The translations under genes were made by a program, and so were the position numbers. The notes beneath the pieces were generated by a model, which was given only the letters and a program-made list of their open reading frames with translations, ran no database searches and was not told the origin of the DNA. A stretch of 64,000 bases of DNA from Streptomyces spiralis (GTDB lineage Bacteria > Actinomycetota > Actinomycetes > Streptomycetales > Streptomycetaceae): assembly GCF_014654675.1 (NCBI RefSeq), contig NZ_BNBC01000002.1, positions 1 through 64,000 of the forward strand, read 5' to 3'. Below, piece after piece: positions 42,212 through 51,564 of the stretch (positions are counted from its first letter, which is position 1; each line of letters begins with the position of its first letter).

Positions 42212-42849
42212 GTCGTCCCCTGCTCCTTGGTCCTCGGGCGCTGCCGGCGGCGACGGTCCACGGCGTCGCTGTCGCTGTCGTGGCAGCGTCGCTTGTGTTT
42301 ACGCCCGGGCCACGAGAACCCCTCGGGACGAACCGGGACGACATGAACAGACGGACACCGAGGGCCAGATGGGCGCGGCCCTGCCACCGGGGCCACTACC
42401 GCCGGGCTCCGTGGCCGCGTTCGGCGACCGGCGCTCCGTGGCCCACTGTCCGCGGCTGCCGGGGTTTGTGAGCGTGTTCCGTGACGGTGGTCTGTGGCTG
42501 CTGTCCGCGGCTGCCGGGCCTGTGACCGCTCCCGCTACGGGCCGTCCGCGACCGCTTCCAGCGTCCGGCCGTCCGCGACCGCTTCCAGCGTCCGGCCGTC
42601 CGTGACCGGCCGCCCACACCCTCTCCCGGTGATCGCCACCCGCATCGCTTGCCCGCATCGCGAGCCCCGGCGCATGCCCGCGCCCGCATCCGGGCGCCCT
42701 GACGCGGGGCGCACGCCGGGAGCGCGCGTGGTGGGCGCCGACGCCTCGCAGCCGGGCGTCTGGTGGTGTGCCTGGTGGCGGCCGTGCGACGGGCACTGTG
42801 CGCTGGGCGCGCGGCGCGCACGGCGCGCTCACGCTCCGCGCGCTGCCGT
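42212..42849. other. 640-bp intergenic region with repeats, promoter of the minus operon
   Basis: No convincing gene on either strand. It contains an 18-bp direct repeat (CTGTCCGCGGCTGCCGGG at 42446-42463 and 42501-42518), 2.5 copies of a 27-bp tandem repeat (42540-42608) and many CGC/GCG runs. It should include the promoter for the operon starting at 42211 and the 3' end of the tetR message. Confidence 0.6.
42540..42608. repeat. 27-bp tandem repeat, 2.5 copies
   Basis: Identical units at 42540-42566 and 42567-42593, then a 15-base part copy at 42594-42608. The unit begins GGCCGTCCGCGACCGCTTCC. No spacers, so not CRISPR. It encodes a 9-residue repeat in one open frame but no recognisable protein. 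Confidence 0.85.
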
Positions 42850-43428
42850 CTACCGGCCGGGTGCTCCCGCGCGCAGGCCGTCCATGACGAGGTCCAGGAG
42901 ACGGGTGGCGCGCGACTGCCAGTCGCCGTGGGGGTCGATCTGCCAGAGACCGGCGATGGCGAGGAGGAAGTCGTCGGCGGTCACGTCCGGGCGGATGGTG
43001 CCGGCCTCCCTGTTGGCGCGCAGCAGGAGTTCGGTCGCCGCCATCACCGCGCTGTTGCCCGGCTTCGCCGGGCTCCCGGGGCCGCTCGTGGCCTGGCGGA
43101 TCGCCTCGGCGAGGCCCGCCTTCGTCATGGCGAACCGGGCCAGGCGGTCCATCCACTCGCGCAGCGCCTGGTCGGGTTCGCGGCACCGCAGCAGCTCGGC
43201 CGCGCTGTCCGCGACCTGCTGCATCTCGTGGCGGTAGATCTCCAGGACGAGTGCCTCGCGGTTGGGGAAGTTCCGGTAGAACGTGCCCTGACCGACTCCG
43301 GCCTTCCGGGCGATCACGCTCAGCGGGGCGTCCGCGCAGCGGGTCAGCTCGGCCACCGCCACTTCCAGGATGGTCTCGCGGTTGCGTTGCGCGTCCGAGC
43401 GCAGCGGCGCGTCCTTCTTCTGCCGCAC
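42850..43428 (-). CDS. TetR-family transcriptional regulator
   Basis: 192 residues from GTG 43428 after AAAGGAGGACGA. HTH: RNRETILEVAVAELTRCADA, PLSVIARKAGVGQGTFYRNF, PNREALVLEIYRHE. C-terminal SBD-like domain. It faces a double palindromic operator at 43467-43520, 38 bases from its start. The pao-like operon begins 270 bases away on the other strand and the azoxy-type minus operon lies just downstream, so either could be its target. Confidence 0.9.
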   Translation of the reverse strand: MRQKKDAPLRSDAQRNRETILEVAVAELTRCADAPLSVIARKAGVGQGTFYRNFPNREALVLEIYRHEMQQVADSAAELLRCREPDQALREWMDRLARFAMTKAGLAEAIRQATSGPGSPAKPGNSAVMAATELLLRANREAGTIRPDVTADDFLLAIAGLWQIDPHGDWQSRATRLLDLVMDGLRAGAPGR

Positions 43429-43466
43429 TCGTCCTCCTTTTGGGTGCGTCGCCGAACCCGGTCTTG

Positions 43467-43520
43467 CTAAGCGGACAGCTGTCCGGTAGGTTTTCGGATA
43501 ACGGACAGCTGTCCGCTTAG
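43467..43520. promoter_or_regulatory. Large double-palindrome TetR operator
   Basis: CTAAGCGGACAGCTGTCCG (43467-43485) and CGGACAGCTGTCCGCTTAG (43502-43520) are exact reverse complements around a 16-base AT-rich spacer. Each arm also contains the 14-bp perfect palindrome CGGACAGCTGTCCG, so there are two identical sites 30 bases (about three helical turns) apart. They flank what should be the divergent promoters. Confidence 0.9.
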
Positions 43521-43698
43521 TACCACCATAGTGGCGGGAGGTGTGTTTCCGCCATGTACGGCACTTTCTCTTCCTGCCTCTTTTCTTGCTCTCAAGACAC
43601 TGCCGGCTCCTCCACTCGCCGCCCTCCGTCCGTCCCAGATTCGTCCGTCTGCCAGGCCGTCCCGCGACGTGCTTCCGGATACGCGAAAGAAGCTGATC

Positions 43699-44325
43699 AT
43701 GGACCCAGCCTCCCCGGCCCTCCCGACGTACAGCGCCATCACCTTGAACATCAACGGCGAGAAGCACACCCTGACCGCCGACCACCGCACCACCCTGCTC
43801 GACGCCCTGCGTGAGCGCCTGGATCTGACCGGCACCAAGAAGGGCTGCGACCAGGGCCAGTGTGGAGCCTGCACCGTCCTGGTCGACGGGCGCCGGTCCG
43901 TCGCCTGCCTCCAGCTCGCGGTGGCGGCCGAGGGACGCGAGATCACCACCATCGAAGGGGTGGCCGAGGGCGACACGCTCCACCCGGTGCAGCAGGCCTT
44001 CCTCGACCTGGACGGCTTCCAGTGCGGCTACTGCACACCGGGACAGATCTGTTCGGCCATCGCGGTGATCGAGGAGCACGCGGCCGGCTGGCCGAGCGCC
44101 GTCACCGACGACGTACGCCCCGAAGCCGGACCACCCCAGCTGACCGCCGACGAGATCCGCGAGCGGATGAGCGGCAACCTGTGCCGCTGCGGCGCCTACG
44201 TGTCGATCGTGCGCGCCGTCGCCCGGGCCGCCGAGACGGCCGCGGGCACCGAGGAGCCGCGAGCCGTGCGGGCCGGCGAGTCCGCGCCGGCCGCCCAGGA
44301 CAAGGACAAGGAGGCCGCCGCATGA
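43699..44325 (+). CDS. Aldehyde oxidoreductase 2Fe-2S subunit (PaoA/YagT-like)
   Basis: 208 residues from ATG 43699. Two ferredoxin domains: TKKGCDQGQCGACTVLVDG (plant-type 2Fe-2S) and FQCGYCTPGQIC with NLCRCGAY (helical 2Fe-2S). Shuttles electrons from the molybdenum site to FAD. No Tat signal is visible, unlike E. coli PaoA. First gene of a four-gene operon coupled by ATGA overlaps. Confidence 0.9.
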   Translation: MDPASPALPTYSAITLNINGEKHTLTADHRTTLLDALRERLDLTGTKKGCDQGQCGACTVLVDGRRSVACLQLAVAAEGREITTIEGVAEGDTLHPVQQAFLDLDGFQCGYCTPGQICSAIAVIEEHAAGWPSAVTDDVRPEAGPPQLTADEIRERMSGNLCRCGAYVSIVRAVARAAETAAGTEEPRAVRAGESAPAAQDKDKEAAA

Positions 44326-45314
44326 GGGAGTTCGGCTATCAGAGGGCCCACGACGTCGCCGGCGCCGTGGCGCTGCTCGGCGCCGACCCCGAGGCCCGCT
44401 TCCTCGGCGGCGGCACCAACCTCGTCGACCTGATGAAGACCGGCGTCGAGCGGCCCGCCCGCCTCGTGGACGTCCGCGAACTGCCGCTCGACGGGATCGA
44501 AGTCACCGAGGACGGCGGCCTGCGCATCGGCGCGACCGTCACCAACAGCGACCTCGCCGCCCACCCGGAGGTGCGCCGCCGCTACCCGGTGCTGACGCAG
44601 GCCGTCCTGGCCGGCGCCTCCGGACAGCTGCGCAACATGGCCACCGTGGGCGGCAACCTGCTCCAGCGCACCCGCTGCGGCTACTTCACCGATGTGACCC
44701 AGCCGTGCAACAAGCGCACCCCCGGCAGCGGCTGCCCCGCGATCGAGGGCGAACACCACAACCACGCCATCCTGGGCGCCTCCGCCCACTGCGTGGCCGT
44801 CCACCCCTCCGACATGGGCGTGGCGCTGACCGCCCTCGACGCCGTCGTCACCTATGAGACGGCCGACGGGCCGGGCGAGCTGCCGCTCGACGACTTCTAC
44901 CTGCCCGTGGGCGACACCCCGCACCGCGAGACCGCCCTGCCGCCGGGCGCGCTGATCACCGGCGTCACCCTGCCGCCCGCGCCGGTCGCCGCCCACTCCC
45001 GCTACCGCAAGGTCCGCGAGCGCGCCTCCTACGCCTTCGCGATCGGCTCGGTCGCCGCCGCACTGGACGTCCAGGACGGTGCCGTACGCGATGTCCGCCT
45101 CGCCTTCGGCGCGGTCGCGTCCCGGCCGTGGCGGGCCCGGGCGGCCGAACAGGTGCTGACCGGGGCACCGGCCGACGCCGAGACCTTCGCCGCCGCCGCG
45201 GACGCCGAACTGGCGGCGGCCGATCCACTGCCCCACAACGCGTACAAGGTGACCCTGATCCGCAACCTCGTGGTGGCCGTGCTCACCGAACTCACCGAGG
45301 AGGCCGCCCGATGA
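44322..45314 (+). CDS. Aldehyde oxidoreductase FAD subunit (PaoB/YagS-like)
   Basis: 330 residues. FLGGGTNLVDLMK and NMATVGGNLLQ are the two FAD-phosphate loops. An insert with four Cys (RTRCGYF, QPCNKR, GSGCPA, SAHC) matches the extra [4Fe-4S] site of the PaoB/4-hydroxybenzoyl-CoA-reductase group and separates it from ordinary xanthine dehydrogenases. Start ATG overlaps the previous stop. Confidence 0.9.
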   Translation: MREFGYQRAHDVAGAVALLGADPEARFLGGGTNLVDLMKTGVERPARLVDVRELPLDGIEVTEDGGLRIGATVTNSDLAAHPEVRRRYPVLTQAVLAGASGQLRNMATVGGNLLQRTRCGYFTDVTQPCNKRTPGSGCPAIEGEHHNHAILGASAHCVAVHPSDMGVALTALDAVVTYETADGPGELPLDDFYLPVGDTPHRETALPPGALITGVTLPPAPVAAHSRYRKVRERASYAFAIGSVAAALDVQDGAVRDVRLAFGAVASRPWRARAAEQVLTGAPADAETFAAAADAELAAADPLPHNAYKVTLIRNLVVAVLTELTEEAAR

Positions 45315-47449
45315 CCACCGCCACGACCGGGACTCGTACGACCACCAAGGGCTTCACCGGGACCTCGCACACCCGCGTGGAGGGCCGCGACAAGGTCACC
45401 GGAGCCGCCCGGTACGCGGGCGAGATCCCCTTCGCCGGCCTCGCCCACGGCTGGCTGGTGCTGTCCACCGTCGCCCGCGGCCGGATCCGGTCCATCGACA
45501 CCGCCCCCGCCCTCGCCCGGCCGGGTGTACTGGCCGTACTGCACCACCAGAACGCCCCGCGCGTGGAGACCGACTACGTCGGCATGCTGGGCGTCCCGGA
45601 CCCCACCTGCGCCGTCTTCCAGCACGACCGGGTGCCGCACCTGGGCTGGCCGGTGGCACTGGTCGTCGCCGAGACGTCCGAACAGGCCCGCGAGGCCGCC
45701 GAAACACTCGTCGTGCACTACGAACAGGAGCCGCACGACATCGACTTCTCCGGCGCCCGTCCGGACGCCCACCCGGTGGACGGCTACATGCCGGCGGTGG
45801 TGGAGAAGGGCGACCTGGACGCCGAGCTCGCCGCGTCCCGCACCGTCGTCGACGAGGAGTACACCACCCCCGAAGAGCACCACGCCATGATGGAGCCGCA
45901 CGCGGCGACCGCCCGGTGGGACGGCGGCCGGCTCGAACTGGTCGACTCCAACCAGGGCACCACCTGGGTCGTCGGCGAACTCGCCAAGATGTTCTCGCTC
46001 GACCCGGCATCCGTGCGGGTACGTTCCGAACACGTCGGCGGGGGCTTCGGCAGCAAGGGCGTCCGCGCGCACCAGGTGGCCGCCGTGATGGCCGCGACCG
46101 TCCTCCAGCGCCCCGTCCGGGTCGTCATGACACGACGTCAGATGTTCTCCCTGACCGGCTACCGCAGCCCCACCGCGCAGCGCGTCCGGCTGGGCGCGGA
46201 CGCCGACGGACGGCTGCGGGCACTGGAGCACCGCTCCGTCAACCTCACCTCGACCGTGCATGAGTTCGTCGAGTCCGCGGCCGGACCGGCCCGGGTGATG
46301 TACGACGCCGACGCCCACCACACCGCCAACCGCGTCGTACGGCTGAACGTGCCCACCCCGACCTTCATGCGTGCCCCGGGCGAGGCACCGGGCTCGTTCG
46401 CCCTGGAGTCCGCGCTCGACGAACTCGCCGAGAAGTGCGGGCTCGACCCGATCGAACTGCGGCTGCGCAACGAACCCGAGCGGGGTCCCGTCTCCGGACT
46501 GCCGTTCAGCGGCCGCAACCTGCCCGACTGCTTCCGCGAGGGCGCCCGCAGGTTCGGCTGGGCGGACCGGGATCCGCGCCCCGGTGTGCGCCGTGAAGGG
46601 CGCTGGCTGCTCGGCACCGGTACGGCCGCCGCGTCCTTCCACGCCGGAGCCGGACCCTCCACGGCGGTTGCCACGGCCGAACCGGACGGCACGTTCACGG
46701 TGCGGATCGCCGCCGCCGACATCGGCACCGGAGCCCGTACCGCGCTCACCCTGATCGCCGCCGACGCGCTGGAGGTCTCACCGGACCGGATCGAGGTCCG
46801 GATCGGCGACAGCGACTTCGGACCGGCGATGATCGCCGGCGGTTCCATGGGCACCCGCTCCTGGGGCTGGGCGGTCATGACGGCGGCCACCGAACTGCGG
46901 GAGCGGCTGGCGCTGGGCGCCGACGTCCCGCCGGAGGGCATCACCGTACGGTCCGACACCACCGCTGCCCTCGGCGCCCTCGCTCAGAAGGAACGGCACT
47001 CCTTCGGCGCCCAGTTCGCCGAGGTGGCGGTCGACGTCACCACCGGCGAGGTACGGGTGCGCCGCATGCTGGGCATCTTCGCGGCCGGCCGGATCGTCAA
47101 CCCGCTCACCGCACGCAGCCAGCTCGTCGGCGGCATGACCTGGGGCATCTCCATGGCCCTGCACGAAGAGGCGGTCCGCGACCGCGCGACCGGCGGCCTC
47201 TACGGTGCCGACCTCGCGGGCTACCACGTCGCCACGCACGCCGACGTCCCCTTCGTCGAGGCCGACTGGGTGGACGACCCGGACCCGGACGACCCGGTCG
47301 GGATCAAGGGCATCGGGGAGATCGGCGTCGTCGGCGCCGCCGCCGCGATCGCCAACGCGGTGTGGCACGCCACGGGCGTCCGCCACCGCAACCTTCCCAT
47401 CCGCCCCGACCGCGTCCTGCAGAGCCTCCCCGGGGAACCGCATGCTTGA
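45311..47449 (+). CDS. Molybdopterin-cytosine-dinucleotide aldehyde oxidoreductase large subunit (PaoC/YagR-like)
   Basis: 712 residues. HTRVEGRDKVTGAARYAGEI begins the domain. GGGFGSKG, MRAPGEAPGSFALESALDEL (PaoC-type active-site Arg) and the catalytic Glu in GIKGIGEIGVVG are present. Oxidises aldehydes to acids with water as oxygen source; broad-spectrum PaoABC detoxifies aromatic and aliphatic aldehydes. No signal for export, so cytosolic. It lies near genes likely to make fatty aldehydes, and the two systems may be related. Confidence 0.9.
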   Translation: MTTATTGTRTTTKGFTGTSHTRVEGRDKVTGAARYAGEIPFAGLAHGWLVLSTVARGRIRSIDTAPALARPGVLAVLHHQNAPRVETDYVGMLGVPDPTCAVFQHDRVPHLGWPVALVVAETSEQAREAAETLVVHYEQEPHDIDFSGARPDAHPVDGYMPAVVEKGDLDAELAASRTVVDEEYTTPEEHHAMMEPHAATARWDGGRLELVDSNQGTTWVVGELAKMFSLDPASVRVRSEHVGGGFGSKGVRAHQVAAVMAATVLQRPVRVVMTRRQMFSLTGYRSPTAQRVRLGADADGRLRALEHRSVNLTSTVHEFVESAAGPARVMYDADAHHTANRVVRLNVPTPTFMRAPGEAPGSFALESALDELAEKCGLDPIELRLRNEPERGPVSGLPFSGRNLPDCFREGARRFGWADRDPRPGVRREGRWLLGTGTAAASFHAGAGPSTAVATAEPDGTFTVRIAAADIGTGARTALTLIAADALEVSPDRIEVRIGDSDFGPAMIAGGSMGTRSWGWAVMTAATELRERLALGADVPPEGITVRSDTTAALGALAQKERHSFGAQFAEVAVDVTTGEVRVRRMLGIFAAGRIVNPLTARSQLVGGMTWGISMALHEEAVRDRATGGLYGADLAGYHVATHADVPFVEADWVDDPDPDDPVGIKGIGEIGVVGAAAAIANAVWHATGVRHRNLPIRPDRVLQSLPGEPHA

Positions 47450-48593
47450 CATCGCCGGCGAGCTGCACCGCTGGATCGAGGAGGGCCGGGACTTCGCCGT
47501 CGCCACCGTGGTGGCCGTCGGCGGCAGCGCACCGCGCGGTCCCGGCGCCGCCCTCGCCGTCGACAGCGAGGGCACGGCGATCGGTTCGGTCTCCGGCGGC
47601 TGTGTGGAGGGAGCGGTCTACGAGCTGTGCCGGCAGGCGCTCCAGGACGGCGAGAGCGTCCTCGAACGGTTCGGCTACAGCGACGAGGACGCCTTCGCCG
47701 TCGGACTGACCTGCGGCGGGATCATCGACATCCTCGTCACCCCGGTCCGCGGGGACACGCCGCCGAGGGCGGTGTTCCGGGCGGCGCTGGCGGCCGCCGT
47801 CCGCGACGAGCCGGTGGCCCTCGCCCGCGTCGTCCGGGGACCGGCCGGCCTCCTCGGCGCCACGCTGCTGGCCCGGCCCGACGGCACGTACGAGGGCGGC
47901 CTCGGCGGCCATCCGGAGCTGGACCGCACCGCGGCGGCCGAGGCCCACGCCCTGCTGGAGGCCGGCCGCACCGGCACGCGGGAGCTGTCGGAGGACGGAT
48001 CGCACTGCCCGGGCGGCCTGACTCTGCTCGTCGAGTGCGACGTGCCCCCGCCGCGCATGATCGTGTTCGGGGCGGTCGACTTCGCCGCCGCACTCGTCAA
48101 GGCGGGCAAGTTCCTCGGCTACCACGTGACGGTGTGCGACGCCCGCCCCGTGTTCGCCACCCGGGCCCGCTTCCCCGAGGCCGACGACATCGTCGTCGAC
48201 TGGCCCCACCGCTATCTGCGGGGCACCACGACCGACGCGCGCACGGTGCTGTGCGTGCTCACCCACGACGCCAAGTTCGACATACCCCTGCTGACCCAGG
48301 CGCTGCGGATGCCGGTGGCGTTCGTCGGCGCGATGGGCTCACGCCGCACCCACGCCGACCGCGAGCGGCGGCTGCGCGAAGCAGGCCTCGGCGAGCGGGA
48401 ACTGGCCCGGCTCAGATCCCCGATCGGCCTCGACCTCGGCGCCCGGACACCCGAGGAGACCGCGCTGTCGATCGTGGCGGAGATCGTGGCCACCCGGCGC
48501 GGCGGCACCGGCGTCCCCCTGACCGGCTCGGAGACACCGATCCACCGGGAGGAACGGGAGGAGACGGAGCCCGGCGGCACCCGCGCGGCCTGA
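47442..48593 (+). CDS. XdhC/PaoD-family molybdenum-enzyme maturation factor
   Basis: 383 residues. N-terminal XdhC domain (TVVAVGGSAPRGPGAALAV, SVSGGCVEGAVYE, LTCGGIIDILV) and C-terminal Rossmann domain (MIVFGAVDFAAALVKAGK, AFVGAMGSRRTHADR, PIGLDLGARTPEETALSIVA). Binds and inserts the sulfurated Moco into the adjacent enzyme. Overlaps the large-subunit gene by eight bases. Confidence 0.92.
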   Translation: MLDIAGELHRWIEEGRDFAVATVVAVGGSAPRGPGAALAVDSEGTAIGSVSGGCVEGAVYELCRQALQDGESVLERFGYSDEDAFAVGLTCGGIIDILVTPVRGDTPPRAVFRAALAAAVRDEPVALARVVRGPAGLLGATLLARPDGTYEGGLGGHPELDRTAAAEAHALLEAGRTGTRELSEDGSHCPGGLTLLVECDVPPPRMIVFGAVDFAAALVKAGKFLGYHVTVCDARPVFATRARFPEADDIVVDWPHRYLRGTTTDARTVLCVLTHDAKFDIPLLTQALRMPVAFVGAMGSRRTHADRERRLREAGLGERELARLRSPIGLDLGARTPEETALSIVAEIVATRRGGTGVPLTGSETPIHREEREETEPGGTRAA

Positions 48594-48654
48594 GCGCCGG
48601 CCGGTCACCCCGGACGCCGGGCCACCGAGGCCGCCGGGCCCCGCCGGGGGCGGG

Positions 48655-51564
48655 TCACGAACGGGGCCGGGGAAACGTCTCCAGGGCGGCGGCCAGCCCG
48701 GCGGCGTCGGTGCCGACCTTGCGGTACACGGAGGAGAGCAGCTGCCGCACACCCTGCTCCCGCAGGTGCAGCTCCTTGGCGACCACTGCCACCGGATGGC
48801 CCTGGGCGGCCCGCTCGGCAGCCTTGCGTTCCTGAGCGGTGAGCGTGTCCGTCTGCGCGTACCGCAGGGGCAGCGGCCGCAGTCCGGCCGCGGAGAGCTC
48901 TTCCCGGGCCCGGCCGGCCAGGGCCTCCGCCCCGCAGTGCACCGCGGTCTCCAGCCCTTGGTAGAGGCGGTCGGCGGCCTCCTGCAGCCGGCCGTTGCGG
49001 GACAGCGCGGCACCGTGCCCGACCAGCGCCCGGGCCAGCTCGTACGCGGCGGGTGACCGCTCCAGCTGCTCCACCGCCTCCGCGTGCAGTTCCAGCGCCG
49101 CCGGCCCCCCGGTCACCTCGGCCAGCGTGTGCAGGGCCTGCCCGGTCGCCGACGCCGCACCGAACTCCCGGGCCCGCTGGACGGCATCCCGTGCGAGGTC
49201 CGCCGCCCGTTCGGGCTCCGTGGAGGCCAGCGCGGACGCCAGGTCCAGCTGCCACGGACACCAGGCGGGATTGCGCCACGCCCGGCCGTCGAGCCACTCG
49301 CCGACGTCGGTCAGCAGCGCAGCCGCATCGGCATGCCGGCCCTCGGCCATCAGCAACTCGGCGTACACCGTGCGCGGATCGGGGTAGATGACCGCGTTCG
49401 GCACGACGTCGCCGTAGTGGTAGGCATCGGCGATCCGCCGCGCCTCCTCCGTCCGCCCCCGGGCCAGCAGTGTCTGGATCAGCACCCCGATCGCGAACCA
49501 CTGCGCGGGCACCGCCCCCTCCACCTTGTCCGCGATCCGCAGCCCCTCCCGGACCAGCTCCTCGGCTTCGGCGAGGGAGCCTCGGTGGTAGCGGATGTAG
49601 GCGAAGAGGGTCTGGCCGACGGCCAGATGGGAACCCCGCCAGCCCCTCCTCTCGCACTCGGCGATGCCTTTGGTGAACAGCTCTTCGGCGCGCCGCGGCT
49701 GGTCGCAGTACATGAACGTCAGAGCGACCGAGACGGGAATCTCGAAGCCGCGGTTCTCGTCGGTCCAGCTCATGCCGCCGTCCAGGGCCTGCTCCGCGCA
49801 CGTCAACACGGTCTGCCGCGGCTCACCGCGCACCAGGGCGTCCCAGGCCCGCAGGCCCAGGATGTACCGCTCCTCCAGGCCCCGGCGGGTCAGCCGTGCC
49901 GCCAGCTTCGCCAGCCGTCGGGAGCGGGCGGCCGAGTCCGGCTCGTCGGTGCGGAAGGCGCTCCACACGAAATGATCGGCCTGAAGACGCAGCCGGAGAC
50001 GTGAGTTGGGCGCCTGCTGCGCCGCTTCCGCGGCCACGGTGGCCGCCTCGGCCAGCCGGTCGGTGCGCGCCAGCGCCTGGGCCAGCAGGTACACGAGGGA
50101 GGCACGCAGTTCGGCGTCCACGCCGGGTTGCGCCAGCGCCTCCCGGAGGTGGCTGACCGTGGCCGTGGGTTCGATCAGGAAGGTGGACCGCGCCAGTTCA
50201 TGAAGCAGCTCGGCCCGCTGCTCGGCGAGTGGAGGCTCTTGCAGTGCCCGGGTCAACAGACGTCGAGCGGCCTCCGGCGCCCCTGCGCGCAGGTACTCAC
50301 GGGCAGCGTCACTCAGGCATGTCACCGCCTCGGTGCTGCCCTCGCAGGGGACCTCCAGCAGATGCCGGGCGGCCGCGGCGGAGCCCAGGCCCGCGGCGAG
50401 AATGGCCTCCGCGGCGGCCTTGTGCAGCCCGACCCGCAGTTCCGCGGGGATGGAGCGGTAGATCGCGGTGGCGATCAGCGGGTGCACGAACTCCAGATCA
50501 CCGTCGGTGCAGTGGCCGTCCGTCAAGATCCGGGCGCGCCGCAGCTTTTCCACTTCCTGGGCGGCCTGCTCGACGCCGAGCACCGCGAGAGCGGCGGCCA
50601 GCTCCGGTGAGATGGATGTGCCCAGGACTGCGGCTGCCCAGGCGAAGCGGACGGTGGTCGTGCCGAGCCGGTGCAGGCGATCCAGCAGCCCTGGCCCTTT
50701 CACCGCCGAGGCGAGGTCACGCATGACGGGCAGTTCGTCCCGTGCCCCGGTCAACTTCCGTTCGGCGAGCCTGATGGCGAGCTCGACCGTTTCGAAAGGG
50801 CTGCCGCCGGTGACCGCACAGCACTCGGCGCAGAACCCGTCCTCGGCTCCCTCACCCACGTGTTCCCTGATGATCCGCGCCACCGCGGTCGCGCTGAGCG
50901 GCTCCAGCGCGTGGGGACGGTTGCCGTGGTGTTCGACCAGCGCCCGGAACGCGACGGCCTCGGGCGGCAGTTCCTGGGGCCGGTGGGCGACGACGATCAG
51001 CAACGGAAGGTTCTCGACCCGTGGCGCGAAGGAGGCGAGCCAGCTCAGCGACTCGGCGTCGGCCCAGTGGGCGTCGTCCACGAGCAGGACGACGGGCGCC
51101 TTCAGCATGGTGAGGCGTGTCATGACCCAGTCCAGACCGTCCCGTACGCCGGTCGGGTCCGGCACCCGGGCCGGGCCCGTGGCCTCCAGACCGAGGGCGG
51201 TGGCGACGATGTCGTACCGGCTCCCGAGAAAGGTCCGCCGTTCCGGCTCGGTCATCGCGGCCGGCGCGGGCTGCACGAGCTGACGGACCACATGGAAGGC
51301 CAGCTCCTGCTCGTTCTCACCGCCTCTCGCCGAGAGCACCGTGAGTCCGTGCGCCTCGGTCCGGGCGCGCACCTGTGCCATGAGCGTCGTCTTGCCCAGC
51401 CCGGCAGGACCGGTGAAGGCGAGCAGCCCGCCGCGTTGCGCATCGGGTGCCCCATCGGGTGCTGCGGTGAGGTCGGCCAGCGCGGCATCGAGTGCGCGGA
51501 GTTCTCGGTGGCGTTCGAGCAACGGCTGGTGCCTGTTGGTCGATTGCCGCGGCCCATGTGCCAT
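48655..51564 (-). CDS. LuxR-family ATP-binding (LAL) transcriptional regulator
   Basis: 969 residues from ATG 51564 preceded by GGAAGGGCAC. AAA-type sensor: LAFTGPAGLGKTTLMAQ (Walker A), VVLLVDDAHWADAESLSW (Walker B), then long TPR-like helical repeats and a C-terminal LuxR HTH (LTAQERKAAERAAQGHPVAV, VAKELHLREQGVRQLLSSVY). Such regulators often control secondary metabolism or carbon-source operons in Streptomyces. Convergent with the pao-like operon. Its target is not evident. Confidence 0.9.
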   Translation of the reverse strand: MAHGPRQSTNRHQPLLERHRELRALDAALADLTAAPDGAPDAQRGGLLAFTGPAGLGKTTLMAQVRARTEAHGLTVLSARGGENEQELAFHVVRQLVQPAPAAMTEPERRTFLGSRYDIVATALGLEATGPARVPDPTGVRDGLDWVMTRLTMLKAPVVLLVDDAHWADAESLSWLASFAPRVENLPLLIVVAHRPQELPPEAVAFRALVEHHGNRPHALEPLSATAVARIIREHVGEGAEDGFCAECCAVTGGSPFETVELAIRLAERKLTGARDELPVMRDLASAVKGPGLLDRLHRLGTTTVRFAWAAAVLGTSISPELAAALAVLGVEQAAQEVEKLRRARILTDGHCTDGDLEFVHPLIATAIYRSIPAELRVGLHKAAAEAILAAGLGSAAAARHLLEVPCEGSTEAVTCLSDAAREYLRAGAPEAARRLLTRALQEPPLAEQRAELLHELARSTFLIEPTATVSHLREALAQPGVDAELRASLVYLLAQALARTDRLAEAATVAAEAAQQAPNSRLRLRLQADHFVWSAFRTDEPDSAARSRRLAKLAARLTRRGLEERYILGLRAWDALVRGEPRQTVLTCAEQALDGGMSWTDENRGFEIPVSVALTFMYCDQPRRAEELFTKGIAECERRGWRGSHLAVGQTLFAYIRYHRGSLAEAEELVREGLRIADKVEGAVPAQWFAIGVLIQTLLARGRTEEARRIADAYHYGDVVPNAVIYPDPRTVYAELLMAEGRHADAAALLTDVGEWLDGRAWRNPAWCPWQLDLASALASTEPERAADLARDAVQRAREFGAASATGQALHTLAEVTGGPAALELHAEAVEQLERSPAAYELARALVGHGAALSRNGRLQEAADRLYQGLETAVHCGAEALAGRAREELSAAGLRPLPLRYAQTDTLTAQERKAAERAAQGHPVAVVAKELHLREQGVRQLLSSVYRKVGTDAAGLAAALETFPRPRS

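Noticed and set aside
42540..42608. A second CRISPR-like array
   Set aside because: Units are joined directly with no spacers, so it is a simple tandem repeat.
43699..47449. Xanthine dehydrogenase
   Set aside because: The FAD subunit has the PaoB-type four-Cys insert and the large subunit the PaoC-type RAPGE motif, so aldehyde oxidoreductase is the better call.
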